A DNA stretch of 64,000 nucleotides from Odiellus spinosus. Lineage: Eukaryota; Arthropoda; Arachnida; Opiliones; Phalangiidae. Of this stretch, positions 25,425 through 38,459 are shown piece after piece (the stretch's first letter is position 1; each line of letters starts with the position of its first letter). The notes beneath the pieces are model-generated. The model was not told the origin of the DNA and ran no database searches. It was given only the letters and a program-made list of their open reading frames with translations. The position numbers were made by a program, and so were the translations under genes. Location of the stretch: the NCBI GenBank assembly GCA_963920705.1, contig OY987227.1, positions 5,939,143-6,003,142 on the forward strand, written 5' to 3'.

Positions 25425-28182
25425 ATTTTTTAAATCCAAACATTTGGATTATTAATGTTACCAATGTGTTTATAGCTTTTTAATTATAATTTTCCGCCGC
25501 TCTAAAATACATCGTTAGGTGATCGTTAAAATTGATTTGAGCGGATAATTTATAAACTCGAACTGAAATACGCCGATTATGTTTCGTAAAATAGCGGATG
25601 GCCCCCCAGTCTCTCTCGCGTTCTTATGGTCGGGTTGAAATGACCGGGGTCGAATTTCGGTCGTTGGCACGCGAGCCGATCGTCCCGCGACTGATGACGA
25701 AGACGCGAACGATACCATTCCTTCCCCATTCTCGATTTCCCCGTATCCCAAATTTAAAATAAGTATACCTTCAAGGTCCTCCGCGACATCCCCATCATCG
25801 ATACCGATGGAAAGCGAAGCCCAATTCCCGGGACCCCCAAATTTATCCCCCGGTTTAAAGGGACCAGGAAACTTGTGTTCCAAATGTAAAATTCTTTTTA
25901 ATTAGCGACAAATTTCCAAATACGCCATAATTAGAATTATAAATATTTAGCCATGAAAATAAAAAAACAACAAATCATGAACATATTTAAATTTCAAAGT
26001 AATTCAATAGCCAATCACCGTTAAAACCGAGATTGAAGCCAATTAAAGATTCTCGCGCACTCGAGACGCCCGAGCGTTATTTACTTTAAAACGTAAGTAG
26101 TCCCGAATTAGGCTTAGCGTAAAAATCAAACAGAAATAGCTTTTCCGAGAGTAATAGTGAATTATTTCATCGATAATAGCTAGAATAATCGATGGTTTTC
26201 ACTTCGATAAGCCATTTTCTTATAACTATTGTTAATTTATAATTAAATAACGCGACTAACCATTTTACCCCGTGAATGGCAACCTTTATTTGGAAATCAA
26301 AAATTACTTTTTATCAAGCCTTGGTTTCTAGGCCCCTTTAAGGCCCCGTAAACCGATACCTAGAACGTACATCCTTAATACGTCTATATGGAAGAGACAG
26401 TACGAAAATTATAGTTCCGAATCGCGGTCAAACGACGCACTTCCAGAATTCAACGGGTGTTAAGTTCGACTAACTTCCGTATATCTCTTTAAAAACGAAA
26501 GGTATGAAAGGTTCGTACCAATTGAACATTGAAACCGTTTCCGACTTCGGTTTCGTAACAACGAGAATCGCGTAACGGACGTTAACTAAGGCGGAATGAT
26601 ATCCGATATTAAATCTCCCGGAGAAGTAGTTCACATACGCGAGTATATATATTTGAACTTATGTCTTCCGTTTTTCGTTAACGTCGCCTGATTTTTCAGT
26701 ATTGTCCGTATCAACGTTAGTTTTCATCGTTAAGAAGATATATCTTATACTTTCTACACGTATTGATTGGAATCGAGGACTGGTTTCGTACGTAAGTGAA
26801 ATTCGCGAATGTCTCGGGTTTCTACGTCGCGATAAACAGCTGGCAAATAGGTAACCTATTCCCAGATACTATACAACACTTTTTATTCGATTTATTCCGG
26901 TTAAACTATAACATAACCCTTAGACTAAGGTAGAGCGACAACTTAACGTCATCGTAACGTACGCGGCTTTTGAATAGTATCCGTCATTCGCGACGTTAGG
27001 TTGACGTTAGTCTAAGCCCTACGGGTATCGTAAGTAGTATCGGTACATTAATCGAAACCATTCGAATATAAAAGATGTCGTATATTTATGTAATATTATA
27101 TATTATATTATATGTCACTCGACGGAACGGTGTTTCGGGTTCTTCCCGCTCGTTTATGTACGAGCTTGCGCTACATTATGTCAAACCATTTTCCTTACAA
27201 TAATATTTATATAGATACGAATATTATTATATTTTAACACGACGCGATGGTCATTGGATAAAGAGTTAGGGACCAAGAAAGAAAATCATTATTAATAATT
27301 TCATTACTATTATAACTGCCACGGAACAACACCGCAATTGACGAATTAGAAATAGAAGATGAACTTTCAGGGGCAGCGCGCCATTCGGGTACACTCTTTA
27401 CGCGCCGATCTGTTAAGAGATGTCGCCATCGTAGTTGCCATTGGCTAAGATACGAGAGAGACAAACAAGGCCGTAACCCCTCCCCTCGCGCTTCGAGACT
27501 CGACGCGTTTCCTGTAGCAACGGGTGTAGTAACCGGATAGGTACTAGAGCGAGAGATAGACTGAGGCTCGGGCGCGCCATCTATCGTGATAATCCGTCAT
27601 TATATTTGTACCCCAATGGCCGTAGCCCCTGGAAGTTGGATTATGGGCGTGGTCTCCTATAATGACGTCGTTAGAATTTATAGATGGACGTGAAAATGAC
27701 CATTATATTTGTTTGTTATATATAAGTTTGTTTCTAAGCTCGTTTTATTTAATAACGGTCGACGATTTTAATATTCAAGTAAATCGCGATTTTGGGATAC
27801 GTGTGGCCTTCAAGGTTTTTAAAAATGGTTGTATTGTCGTGGGATTAATCTGATCTTCCGCGAACGCGAGTTTAATCGTTTTGGTTCTGCAAAATTATAA
27901 TAAACAAAATAGGCTTAAGTATGAAAACAAACGAACAAATGTTTGTATTTACTACGTCGCGCTTCGCGGCGCCCACAAAAAAATTCAGTTCAATAATAAG
28001 AAGTTTATAATATAAAGACACGGGAAGACGAATTTAAAGCCCCATTTTCAAGCTTCCGCTTTTCCAAGGGAATTAAGCTGACATCAAATTAATTTAGATA
28101 TCGGCTTCTCCGCCACCCCGAAATCCGTAAAAGCTTTCTTTTGACGAGGAAGCTCGATTCTTCGTAATTTCTTAAAGATCTA
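25425..28182. other. Intronic sequence with one GC-richer open frame
   Basis: On the minus strand 25515-25883 is a 122-codon frame without an ATG at its start. It has a Gly/Pro/Asp-rich, protein-like composition (FKPGDKFGGPGNW, then GIDDGDVAEDLEG) and is GC-richer than its surroundings. It is on the same strand as Six3/6 and inside its intron, so an alternative exon is possible, but I recognise no family and see no convincing splice signals. The remainder shows nothing specific. Confidence 0.3.
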
Positions 28183-28302
28183 GGATTAATTCTGCCTGTC
28201 ACCCTGGAAATAAACTCACCCTCCAGGCTTTCTCTTGGCTCGCTTTCTAAGGGGAAGCTCAGAAGGTGAGCCCACTTCCAGTGAAACAGGCAGAAGAAAT
28301 CC
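28183..28302. mobile_element. Short inverted-repeat element, family B, copy 1
   Basis: A 120-bp unit starts GGATTAATTCTGCCTG and ends CAGGCAGAAGAAATCC, flanked by TA on both sides. A related copy is at 31589-31689. Similarity reaches slightly into the flanks (AAAG...TAGGATT), so the true ends may lie a few bases further out. Shared internal words are AGCTCAGAAGGTGAGC and ACTTCCAGTGAAACAGGC. TA flanks suggest a Tc1/mariner-type MITE. Confidence 0.7.
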
Positions 28303-30596
28303 TAAGCCTTTATGGCCGATTCTAAATTTAAATAACTTAGTAATAAATTATTTTATCTTTTAACCGCGCTTCGATGACGTAATGAGATTAATACTCTATA
28401 GCTTGACGTACGAGTACGCGTTCCCTTCCCGGTCTGACGTGTTTAAAATCAAAAGTGAAATATATAAAAATCATATCTATTTGAGTCGTGTCTTTTTTTA
28501 AGGGCCAATTAAGAAATAAAAAAATCAGTCTACGCCATCACGCGGCGACAATTGATAAGAAAATACCCCCCCCCCCTCCGAGTCTTTAGAAAGTAATAAA
28601 TCGTGATAAAATTCGATGAAAAATATTATATTAAAAAAACCTCTGATATCTGATAGAATCCATCGACACTCGGTCACACCCTAGCTGAACTTAGAATAGA
28701 TAGAGATAGAAGGGGACAGGGGGGTGTTTAAGGGGGGGGGGGCACCCACTCTTCCCCCCTCTCAAGCATTTAGATCTAAAAAAGGTGGCAAAAGAAATAT
28801 TGACATTTATTCGAGGGGCTCAAAAGTGCTACGGGAAATATTTTGTACCGCCCAGTTTTTCATCCTATAGAATATTTCAGATCGATGCTCATTCCATTTC
28901 TCTGTAAATACATTTTTACTCCGTTCTTATTTTACTCAAATTTCGTTGGCGATTTAAACACCAGATATAAATATATATAAATATTAAAATTCTTCTCCAT
29001 GGTTTTGAATAATTAAAACTTAAAACTGGTTTATTTTAACTTTAATATTGTATAATTTTAGCCGAGGAAAGGTCACGACCCGAAAGCGTCTAATAGTGTG
29101 GTTTTCAGGTTTAAAATTAAAATAAACCAGTTTGAAAATCCACGAAGTAGCGCGCTGCTCTGTTATAAAAAAAGGTTTTAAATATATAAATATAGATACG
29201 TCGTGTTCAGCGAAGCGTACCGAAGCGTTCGGTAGGCTACCGCGATTACGTATTTTATATAGAGGCGGTACTTTCGGTACGCGTTATTGAACAGTAGTCA
29301 GAATAAAAGCTCCGTTCACGCGATTCAACTATTCCAACCAACTCGAGTCGAAGAGCGCATTCCTGTTTAAAATTTAGACATTTTAGAGTTTGTTATAGCT
29401 AATTTTTTATCCGTTTAAACTGAATGACGTCACACGTACGCGGGCCTCATGGTCTAGTGACCCTTTACATAACAATTCTCATAAATAAACTAATAAATAA
29501 GTATACGCTTCTAATTTCCATAGCGCTGCTGAAACATCGAAGTGAATCCATAAACTGACACGTCTGTCAAAATAGGTACAACCAAAAAGGAAGTAGAAAC
29601 GGCCATTTCCGAATGCCAGAGAGAGTAGTGTAGAGAGAGAGAGCCATATAGTGCCGCGCCTGGATAGTAAAAAATCATCTTCAAAAGCCTCCGACGATTA
29701 GGCCTAAAAGGAAACGTTTTCTCTAAGCAAAAAGGGCGCGAAAAAGGGAGCCTTACGCCTATAGTAGATATTAGACTAGCGACTAAATCGCGCGCGCAAA
29801 TGGAAAACTACTAGGACTTGGGGGCCGGGGGAGAGGGGCAAGGATGAGAGAGCTTGGCAGGAAAGCGGGCGACTTTCCCCGCTCTATTTTCCGTCGAGCG
29901 CCTCTTCTCCTCGGCGCTCGTTTCGTCTCTCGATCTCGCTCTCCATCAAAAGGGAATTTCATTAGCGATTGGCGCGTTTCGTCCCTAAGAAGCCGAGGCT
30001 TTCTCCGAGCGCGTCTCGCTCCTGGAAAGGCCGTTTCCCGGCGCCTCACCATTCTATAGTTAAAGGGGGACGGATACAAAGAGATAAATGCGATTTAGGC
30101 CCGAGCGCGCGTTTCCGACTCGCCGCCCTCCATCTTATAGTAGGGAAAAAACCTCTTCGCGTTCCCTCAACCTTACGCTTATCTAGTTAGCGAAACTAGA
30201 GAGACCGAAAAAATTCAAGCTTAACTAAAATCTCGGCTTTTTACGGAATCTTTTATTATAAGCCTCACCGGCGGAAGAGACCCGACGAGAATTAACCGAG
30301 AATGCCTCGTATTACTTAAAATATTGGCCCCCTCCTCCTGCCAAAAGGAAACGGGGAAAAATAAGTAACTTAAACGCCTACAAAGACTTTAAATTATACG
30401 ATTTATAGGCTATTAAAATATAAATTAGTTTTGAAATATATTATTTTCGGAGTTGGTTTTAGATCAATTTAAACGAAATTAAAATTATCTAATTTAAACT
30501 TGTTTGAAACCAAATTTAACATTTTAGAATTTTCATAATTAATACGGAATACGAGGCTCTCATTACTAAAAAAAGGCTCTAAAATGTTTGGCGCCT

Positions 30597-30660
30597 GTAA
30601 AAGTGTTCCAGCCGTCGCGCTTCGGTGCCACAGGAAAAGTGGATATCTAGGGGCTAAATA
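30597..30660 (-). repeat. SINE-like dispersed repeat fragment
   Basis: Read on the minus strand, this contains GGAACACTTTTACAGGCGCC. The same word, slightly changed, occurs at 43250-43330 and 48276-48415. Only the 3' part seems present here. Confidence 0.35.
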
Positions 30661-31355
30661 CATTTCTAATTATCTTCTGGTCTAATACAAAGTATTATAA
30701 TAATGGAATCGTCAAACTAATATTAATCTTAATTATCATCATCTAATTAAAGTAATTTAAGTGACGCTGTCATCACATTTTAGCCCATAATTTATAATAT
30801 TAATAAATTAATTAATGAGAAAAAAAAAGTTATTCACCATGATCATTAATTTTTGCGTAAAGGATAATCCATCATAATTATTAAAAAAAAAATAGATATC
30901 AGCGTCACTTCGAAGCAAGTTTTAGCTAGAAATTACTTTTGAAATGGAAGCAAGATTTCGCGGAATTAAATACCAAGATTGAAATAAAATCTAATTTGCA
31001 TTTAATGTTTTACATTTTCATCCTTTTCAATTTAAATTAATATACGTTACTGAAGCTTATCTTTCGTTAAAGGCAACGAACTCGATTTCTAGGTAAGTAC
31101 TTAAGCTCAAATTGGTTTAATATTTCTTATAGAAACAAGATCCAACAAAGAGAAACGTCATTTAAAATTGGTTTCGATATCCGCGATTAAAGCGATCGCG
31201 TGCGAACGAAGACGAGTTACTTTTGAATCGCGACTGGGTGGGAGGGCGTTAAAAATCATCGTACGTGATTTATTTAACAAAGGTAAGATTTAAGCCCGTT
31301 AAGCCTAACTTTATATATTTAAACTAATCAAATCATGGGTGTGGTTAACGATTCG

Positions 31356-31374
31356 GTTAATAATAATAATTATA

Positions 31375-31415
<41 letters not shown>
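31356..31415. repeat. (AAT)n microsatellite
   Basis: A near-pure run of AAT triplets with a few interruptions at its start. Confidence 0.9.
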
Positions 31416-31417
<2 letters not shown>

Positions 31418-31588
31418 GAACTTATTTAAGTACGTAAGAACGTGGGAATACAGTGTCAAAACGGGTTTAGGCTTAACGATTCTACTTCGATAACTGTAAA
31501 TTACTTCGACACTTTTTACAGTCGAAAGAGTTTAAAAAAGACTTGTTATATCGATTTAATTATTATTTTATCGAAGCTTAAAGGCATA

Positions 31589-31689
31589 GGATTACTTCTG
31601 CCTCACACACCTGGCTTTCTCTTGCCTTGCTACCCAAGGAGGAGCTCAGAAGGTGAGCAAACTTCCAGTGAAACAGGCGGAAGAAATCC
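31589..31689. mobile_element. Short inverted-repeat element, family B, copy 2
   Basis: A 101-bp relative of the element at 28183-28302, starting GGATTACTTCTGCCT and ending AGGCGGAAGAAATCC, between TA dinucleotides. It keeps AGCTCAGAAGGTGAGC and ACTTCCAGTGAAACAGGC. A roughly 20-bp internal segment of copy 1 is missing. Confidence 0.7.
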
Positions 31690-31691
31690 TA

Positions 31692-32592
31692 GTCTTTAAC
31701 AATCCTAATCACTAAGATCTTTTACTGAAATTCCACGAATACCATCTTCGAATCATTCGTGGAAAAGTGTATTTGGTCCATATATACCGATGACCAACAA
31801 TTAGCGGTCAATCGATCTACAAGAGCATCGCGCGACTAATTCGAATTGCACCGGTGCAGGAATTAGGAGTCAAAATAATATAAAATCTAAAATCATTACC
31901 TAATGCTTCGTGTTAGGCGGTTACGCTCGGAGAGTCAAGGCCCCCTCCATTACCATTCCCCCTCTCTGACCAATTTGGTGGCATCGAGAGTTACCGCTGT
32001 TTTATGGCTACAAGATTAAGCTTCTTTACGTTTGAACACGAATAAATAGAATAATTTCGTCACAAATATTGGGGGGATTACGGGGGACGAACGCTTCAAC
32101 GAGGAAAAATAATAACAGAAAAAGACAAAGCTTGGAAGATTTTTGGGCGCATTGCAGTTTGATACTCAATTTCATCCTAAAAATGGACCTAAATTACTAT
32201 TATAAAACCGGTTTCTTATAATATAATTAAGGTAGTTAATAAGATTGATAACGAGTATAGCCGTACAATTTTCTTATGTATTAAGTTAGAATAAAATTGC
32301 ATTACGCGTATTTTTTATTAGAATTTTCAATATTATTATTTTTTCTTTCTTCGCGTTATTTCCGCCTCTATTTAGAAAAAAAAAAAAAAAAAAAGGTCCA
32401 TATTCGATCAAGACAGAGCCGAGGAATTTGTATTATCATTGTTTATATAACTAGTAATAATTAAAGTATATCGTAGTAGCGATGAAAACACAAATTGATT
32501 TAAAATAATAATTTTATTTTTCGGGTACGTTCCCATTTCTCCCACATTGTTATTTCTCTCAAGGTTATCAGTTCTTCTCAAAAACACGTAGC
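31692..32592. other. Intronic AT-rich sequence
   Basis: No gene is recognised. A poly-A run sits at about 32377-32394. Confidence 0.4.
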
Positions 32593-32833
32593 CAGGGACG
32601 GAAATAAGAATTTTTTTCTTATTGGACAAATGTCCAGTAACCCCCCTTTAAAATTCAAAAGTTATCGGACATTTAACAAAATTACCGGACAATGCTACAT
32701 TTCTTGTATTGAAAAGTACTTTTTATTTAACGGACATTTGTCCAGTGACCCCCTCTTAAAAATAAAAAGTTATCGGACATTTGGAAAATTTATCGGACAA
32801 ATGACCAGTGACTTGTGCTTATTTCCGTCCCTG
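32593..32833. mobile_element. hAT-like non-autonomous element
   Basis: A 241-bp element starts CAGGGACGGAAATAAG and ends CTTATTTCCGTCCCTG, a perfect 16-bp inverted repeat. Inside, motifs of the TATCGGACATTT and GGACAAATGTCCAGT type recur several times, which is common in hAT-type MITEs. ACGTAGC occurs just left (32586-32592) and again 4 bases after the right end, so the target duplication is probably disturbed. Confidence 0.8.
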
Positions 32834-33510
32834 CGTGACGTAGCCCCATTTCACCCAGTCTGCAGGTTAGGTTATAGATTCGGAGAAATGGGAATTGGGA
32901 GAAATGGAAGATGGGAAAACTTGTTTGGATGAAATAGGGGAAAACCTTTGTCTTCTAAATATTCTAAATTAGATACTATAATAATAGGTAAATCAAAAAT
33001 CTATTTTTTATTAAAAAAAAATTCAACGTTTTCCTTAATCAAAACACAAATATAGAATTCAGAAATAGTTGTTTTTTTTAACTCGTACGATTTCGAAGAT
33101 TGGGAAAACATTGCTACATCATTAAAAGTATCGAGCCAATCAAGACGAGTCACGTGTTTGTTTTAATCGCGATTAGGAAAGGGAAAAAAAAAATGACGAA
33201 AAACATCATTAGAACTAAACAAAGGCTTAACTCTACAATTTTCAAGTAATAAAGCTTTAAAACTGGCGCGTCTTCGAATTTAGAGTTCGATTGCCAATGA
33301 GCTTGAATTATTTTACGAATTTACATTATAAAGAATATTTTTTAGGATATCTACTTTTTTATGGAATAATTTTTGAAAAATTGTATAAATTATAATGTTA
33401 TTGATCATCCTTATTATTGATCAACTGATTATGGAGTTATTAGTTAATAAATAAACTTGGGTTGTTTTTAAAAACAGACGCTGTGATTAATAGTGCACAA
33501 ATTTCTAAAT

Positions 33511-34181
33511 AATAATCCTAATCCAATAGATATTGCTCGTCACAATCCTAACCCAATAGATATTTCTCGTCATAATCCTAACCCAATGTACATTTCTCGT
33601 CATAATCCTAATCCAATAGATATTTCTCATCATAATCCTAATCCAATAGATATTTCTCATCATAATCCTAATCCAAGCGATATTTCTCGTCGTAATCCTA
33701 ACCCAAAAGAGCTATTTCTCGTCATAATCCTAACCCAATATACATTTCTCGTCATAATCCTAACCCAATATACATTTCTCATCATAATCCTAACCCAATA
33801 TACATTTCTCATCATAATCCTAATCCAATAGATATTTCTCATCATAATCCTAATCCAATAGATATTTCTCATCATAATCCTAATCCAAGATATATTTCTC
33901 GTCGTAATCCTAACCCAAAAGAGCTATTTCTCGTCGTAAACCTAACCCAAGCGATATTTCTCATCATAATCCTAACCCAATAGATATTTCTCGTCATAAT
34001 TCTAATCAAATATATATTTCTCATCATAATCCTAACCCAAGAGATATTTCTTGGCATATATTTCTCGTTATAATCCTAACCCAATAGATATTTCTCGTCA
34101 TTCTACTAACCAAATAGATATTTCTCGTCATAATCCTAATCCAATACATATTTCTCATCATAATCCTAATCCAATAGATAG
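33511..34181. repeat. 30-bp minisatellite, about 22 copies
   Basis: The unit is CATAATCCTAACCCAATAGA followed by TATTTCTCGT, 30 bp. The first six units are in perfect 30-bp register, then a 32-bp variant (AAAAGAGCTATTTC) shifts the phase; the same variant recurs near 33918. Since the unit is a multiple of 3, frames stay open on both strands (plus HNPNPIDISR; minus RNIYWIRIMM), and the phase-shifting variant explains why each frame ends. A protein is unlikely. Confidence 0.95.
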
Positions 34182-37100
34182 TTTAAGCGCAAAAACGGAT
34201 GGCGACAACAACGATTCTAACGTTGTTAAAAATTGATGTTCATTATTAAATAAATTATAAATAATGCGAAAATCAACTCGATAGATATTGAAAATATAAC
34301 AAAACTTGTTATTAGAAAATAGAGACGAATGATCCGATTGAATTGTAGGCTAGTATACGCTCTGTAATGAAAGGGGTGTTTAAAAGAACACGTAATCGTA
34401 ACGCGTGAAAATGGGGCGTCCCTTTAAATAACACAATGCGAGGAAGTTGGCGGGGAGCTTTTTCGTGCCGGGCGGATTAAGAGAGCGATTCTGTCGGCTC
34501 GCCATCGGAGAAGGATACCGTATAGTTTAGACGGTTCCCGTCTTTCCGCCGTACATAAGCGAGAGAGGAGAGAATTTTCTTTCTATATACTTAATGGGCC
34601 ACAATCACGCGATGCTAAAACAATTTCTACGTAACACTATATCGCCAATATTATAGAACTAGTAAAGATCAATCGGAGTTTTCATCGCGTACGTGCTCTT
34701 AAAATTTCGTTAAATATATATCATTTATTTTGGAAAAAGCGGATCAGACTAGCTCCGTACGAATTGAAATCGTAATTCGGTTATAGAAGCTGTTTCGATA
34801 CGGGGGCCGAATTTCAACATCGCGTGCTTCTATGGTTACAATTTCTCTATTCCCCAAACACCAGTATTTTAATAATTAATTTGCAAGGACAATGTGAACA
34901 CCGCAATTACCAACACAGGGGGATTACAAATTAATCAAACACTCGATTAAATATTTATATTAAAAATGTAACGTACCGATATACGACGAATTTGAAATCA
35001 GGACAATAAATATCAGGATTGGGTCTTAATTAACAAGGAATGATTGACACGTACGTCACCCCTTATAATTGGTATGGGATCTAAAAAATATGGTTATAAT
35101 ACGTTAATTTAGGGTCCCTTTTAAGATTATATCTCGCGTTATAATTAATTAATACGCGTTTTAAAATAAATTGAGATTTAAGAACATTTATTTTAAACGA
35201 AAAATTGCTTTGAAATTATTTTAAATTAATAAATAATCAATTGGCGGAAAAAAATCGACAAAATTATGTTAATTGTTTAATTTTCTCGCTCTATTTTAAT
35301 TAATCCTTGGGATTTTTAATCTATTCTTGGATTTAAAATTTTCTCCAGATTGAACCTTTTCCCACAGCCCTTAAATAATTATAATTTTAGGCTTAATTTA
35401 AATTCGTATTGGAGTCAAAGGTGACTCACCTTTCAGTTAAAATTAATAGAGAAGAACATTACTTCGTACGAAATTCTAAAAATATTACAGCGGGTAATTG
35501 TTTACGAAAAACGAGTAAAACCCGAAAAAAAAATTCAAAATTAATGGATTAAATAGCGGATCAGGTTTGCGGGTTAATTCGAGGAAAATATATAAAGTTT
35601 AATTTAAAGAAAGGAAATTTATTTTTAAGCTCCCCAAATTCATTTTTTTCAATTTCACGGCAAGTTTTTATTCTTATTCTTCGCTGAAAGAAATAAAATT
35701 GAATAACAAGAAACGCCGTTGGACTCGATACGAATCGGGACTCCTTCACACAGATAAATTTAAAAATAAAAAAATCTACAATTAAAATTTTTAATCCGGC
35801 GATAAATGTGATAATATATACGCGTATTAATTTAACAAGTGATCCAAAGAGGTTTAATAGCGTTGAAAGTAAACGGATTAGTATTAAATTCTGGGATTTT
35901 AGATTTAAAAAGATTAAATTGTTAAAATAAACAATGAAATCCAGCGTAGATTTTACATAGATTACCCCTCTTTCCCGGATTTGACTTCATCCCAAGGATG
36001 TCAGAACTTTTCATACTAGTCCTACGCTTCGTGCCTGACTTACAAAGATACTGGCAACACTGGGGGAACGTTGGGATTATCCCCTTCCAGTTAAAGCTTG
36101 GTTTGGAATTTTATTATAGGTTTTACGAGCTTGCTTTTTCTCTACAGAGCAGTTCGTATGTTCTCATTAATTGGTTCTCAGTGTCCGTGGCAAATGTCTC
36201 TTATCCGCGGCAAAGGTGCAATTTCGAAGGCGATACGAAAGGGCCTTGAATGCTTGAGAGACTCACGCGGAGAATCAAAAGACGAAATTAAAACGAGTCA
36301 AGGATATCTATTCTGATGAGAAAGAGAAACTGGAGATTTCTTTTCTTTAAAGCGAGAGCATCATCACGTTCTCAATCTCGGACACGACGGGCAGTCGCCC
36401 CCCCCCTTCCCCCTTCGTTCTATTCTCCCATCTCCATCCGAAAACTGGGCACATCACGCGAGAACTAAAAAGGTTTCACTGGTGGTAATTAATGATCTAC
36501 GATTCCCGCTAAATTCTTTCAACAACGCGAGCGATCGAAGACTGACTGTAACCTATATATATAGACTCGATCCCAGATCGATTGTCAGCGTTGACGAAGC
36601 TATAATCACCCTCCTCCCTTCATATCCATCTCTCAACGGCACTTCGGTAAAGTGTTACTGACTATATATTTTCACAAATACAATACACGAATTATACAAT
36701 GTTATTAAGCCCTAGCCCTTGGTTAAAACTTAAATAAACTAAATTAAGCCTTCATCTAAAATTACAAATTAAACTACATTGATTCATTAAAGTTTTTAAT
36801 TCACAAGGAGACAAAAAATAAATAAATTTATTAGTTAAAGTGCCGTGTCTCTTTGTGAATTAATTACGTATGTTTGAAATTAGTCACGTGATCTCGTGTT
36901 GTATTACTTTAGAACTATTATTATTATGACTATTTTTAATGGCGAGCGCTCCCTTAGAGTGGGAGCCGCCCTGCGTGTTAAATGGTGTCTATGTAAATAC
37001 GGAATGCGATAAACCATTAAACCTGAACAGCCAGAAATTAAATATTACGCGAGCCTTTATAGAGATAAGAGCGTTATTCCCTGGCCAATAGCATTGCCGT

Positions 37101-37818
37101 ACAGGTACGCGTTTAAAACGCGATTTCGTATTAAAAGTGGAGTTTGGAGTACAAGGAAATTGGAGATTGATTCTGTCTTCGCCATTCGTGATCCCATCAC
37201 CGCGATGATGAGAGGGAAAAGGGGATGTAGATCTCTCCAACACCCTCCCACCTCCCAATTTCATTAAAAAGGCTGCCTTCATCGATTTCCAACTTCTTAA
37301 GAATGACGTTACGAGTTTTTTTTTACGACGTCAGTCGGTGCCTATAATACAATAGCGATATATTTCTCAATCCCAGAATTTCTATGGAAGCCAAGTTTTA
37401 AATCGAACATTATTCATTTTCGATATAAGAGTCTCGTTAGAGACGGTATTATTTTTAAATAGTGTTAAGGTCTCGTTACGTCATAAATGCAATAGAACTT
37501 AAATTATATTACGTCGTAGGATTCGTCGTCTTAGAGGAGAGTTATATATAGGGCTAATTTTCACCTAGCCATTTTCGCTTCGGAAATTTTTGTCTTCGCC
37601 TAGTGAAAATATGCCTTAACTAGACATTAAAAAATACCGTAATAATTGTAAAATGTATATCGGATGGATACGAAAGCATTACGCGAAATATCGAAGACGA
37701 TAATAAAAGTATATTGTCGAGATATTTCGAAAGGGGAGATTTTAAAGGCGTGTTAAATTACGGTTTAACGCGATAATAAAACGAATGTAACTTGTAAAAG
37801 CGTAGCGTAAAAACGAAC
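34182..37818. other. Intronic sequence next to Six3/6 exon 1
   Basis: No exon is recognised. A 17-bp palindrome, AAAGGTGACTCACCTTT, lies at 35417-35433 and contains the AP-1-type site TGACTCA. An inverted pair AATTCACAAGGAGACA / TGTCTCTTTGTGAATT lies at 36796-36862. Short frames near 36000-36320 show no conserved features. Confidence 0.4.
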
Positions 37819-38459
37819 CTATTTTTAGCGGCGGCCGCCCTGTCTCTTTGTCTCCTGTTTTTGAACCAATTGCCCACTTGGGTGGGCGTAAGTCCGGTGG
37901 CCTGAGCCAGTTCTCTTTTTTTGGTCGGGTTGGGGTAGGGATCCTGCAAGTACCATTCTCGCAAGAGACTGCGGGTCCGTTCCTTGAAGCAGTGCGTCTT
38001 CTGTTCGCCGTCCCAGATGGTCCTGGGCAAGGGGTACTTCTTGCGGACGCGGTATTTGTCGACGGGCCCCAGGGGTCGGCCCCGCAGCTTCTCGGCTTCC
38101 TGATAGTGGGCCTCGAGCCACATGGCTTGCAGTTTCGCGTGAGAACCTTTCGTGAACCGGTGGTTCTCCAAGATGTGATACAGTTCCCGGAAGTTGCCCG
38201 TGTGAAACGAGACGAGGGCCCGCGCCCGCAACACGGCCTCGTTCTTATTAAGTTCGCCGCAGTTGGGATGCGCCACGGGCAGCGACCACAAAAACCGTCC
38301 CAAGCGCTCGATGTCGCCGCTTTCTTCCAGCGTCTCGCAAACGGCGGCCACTTGACTGACCGTGAAGTTCAAGGTGGGCAGCACGAACATCGGGCCGTAA
38401 CCGGTCGGAACCCCGGTGACGCCGCCGGCACCCGTTGGGGGTCCCAAGCCCAACGCCAT
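37819..38459 (-). CDS. Six3/6: Six3/6 (optix) homeobox transcription factor, exon 1
   Basis: This exon encodes residues 1-213 plus two bases of codon 214. Residues about 28-145 form the SIX domain, starting [18 protein letters not shown], the form typical of the Six3/Six6/optix subfamily. Residues about 146-205 form the homeodomain: [19 protein letters not shown], then [10 protein letters not shown], then [19 protein letters not shown]. Lys at homeodomain position 50 is the Six-type DNA-contact residue. Family knowledge: Six3/6 proteins are nuclear regulators that pattern the anterior brain and eyes, often as repressors with Groucho. The ATG at 38459 is chosen because it has G at -3 and G at +4; the frame stays open upstream to 38543 without another ATG, so an upstream coding exon joined by an acceptor near 38545 is possible. 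The donor after AAAAATAG (GT at 37818-37817) joins exon 2 at 12006. An antisense frame of 252 codons over this exon is a shadow. Confidence 0.95.

Larger units (their letters stand above)
28305..31586. other. Intronic sequence with small palindromes
   Basis: C- and G-runs lie at about 28567-28576 and 28731-28741. AAACTGGTTTATTTTAAC at 29023-29040 is inverted at about 29111-29133, a palindrome of about 110 bp. At 29203-29293, GTTCAGCGAAGCGTACCGAA and an inverted counterpart form another unit of about 90 bp. 29780-30190 is GC-richer with overlapping frames on both strands, none recognised. Confidence 0.45.
12007..37818 (-). other. 25.8-kb intron of Six3/6
   Basis: The donor AG/GTTCGT is at 37820-37813 and the acceptor TTGCAG ends at 12007, both on the minus strand. 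The phases match (two bases plus one). The intron holds several transposon copies, two minisatellites and long AT-rich unique sequence, but no other recognisable exon. Large introns in developmental regulators often hold enhancers; whether this one does cannot be read from a single sequence. Confidence 0.8.
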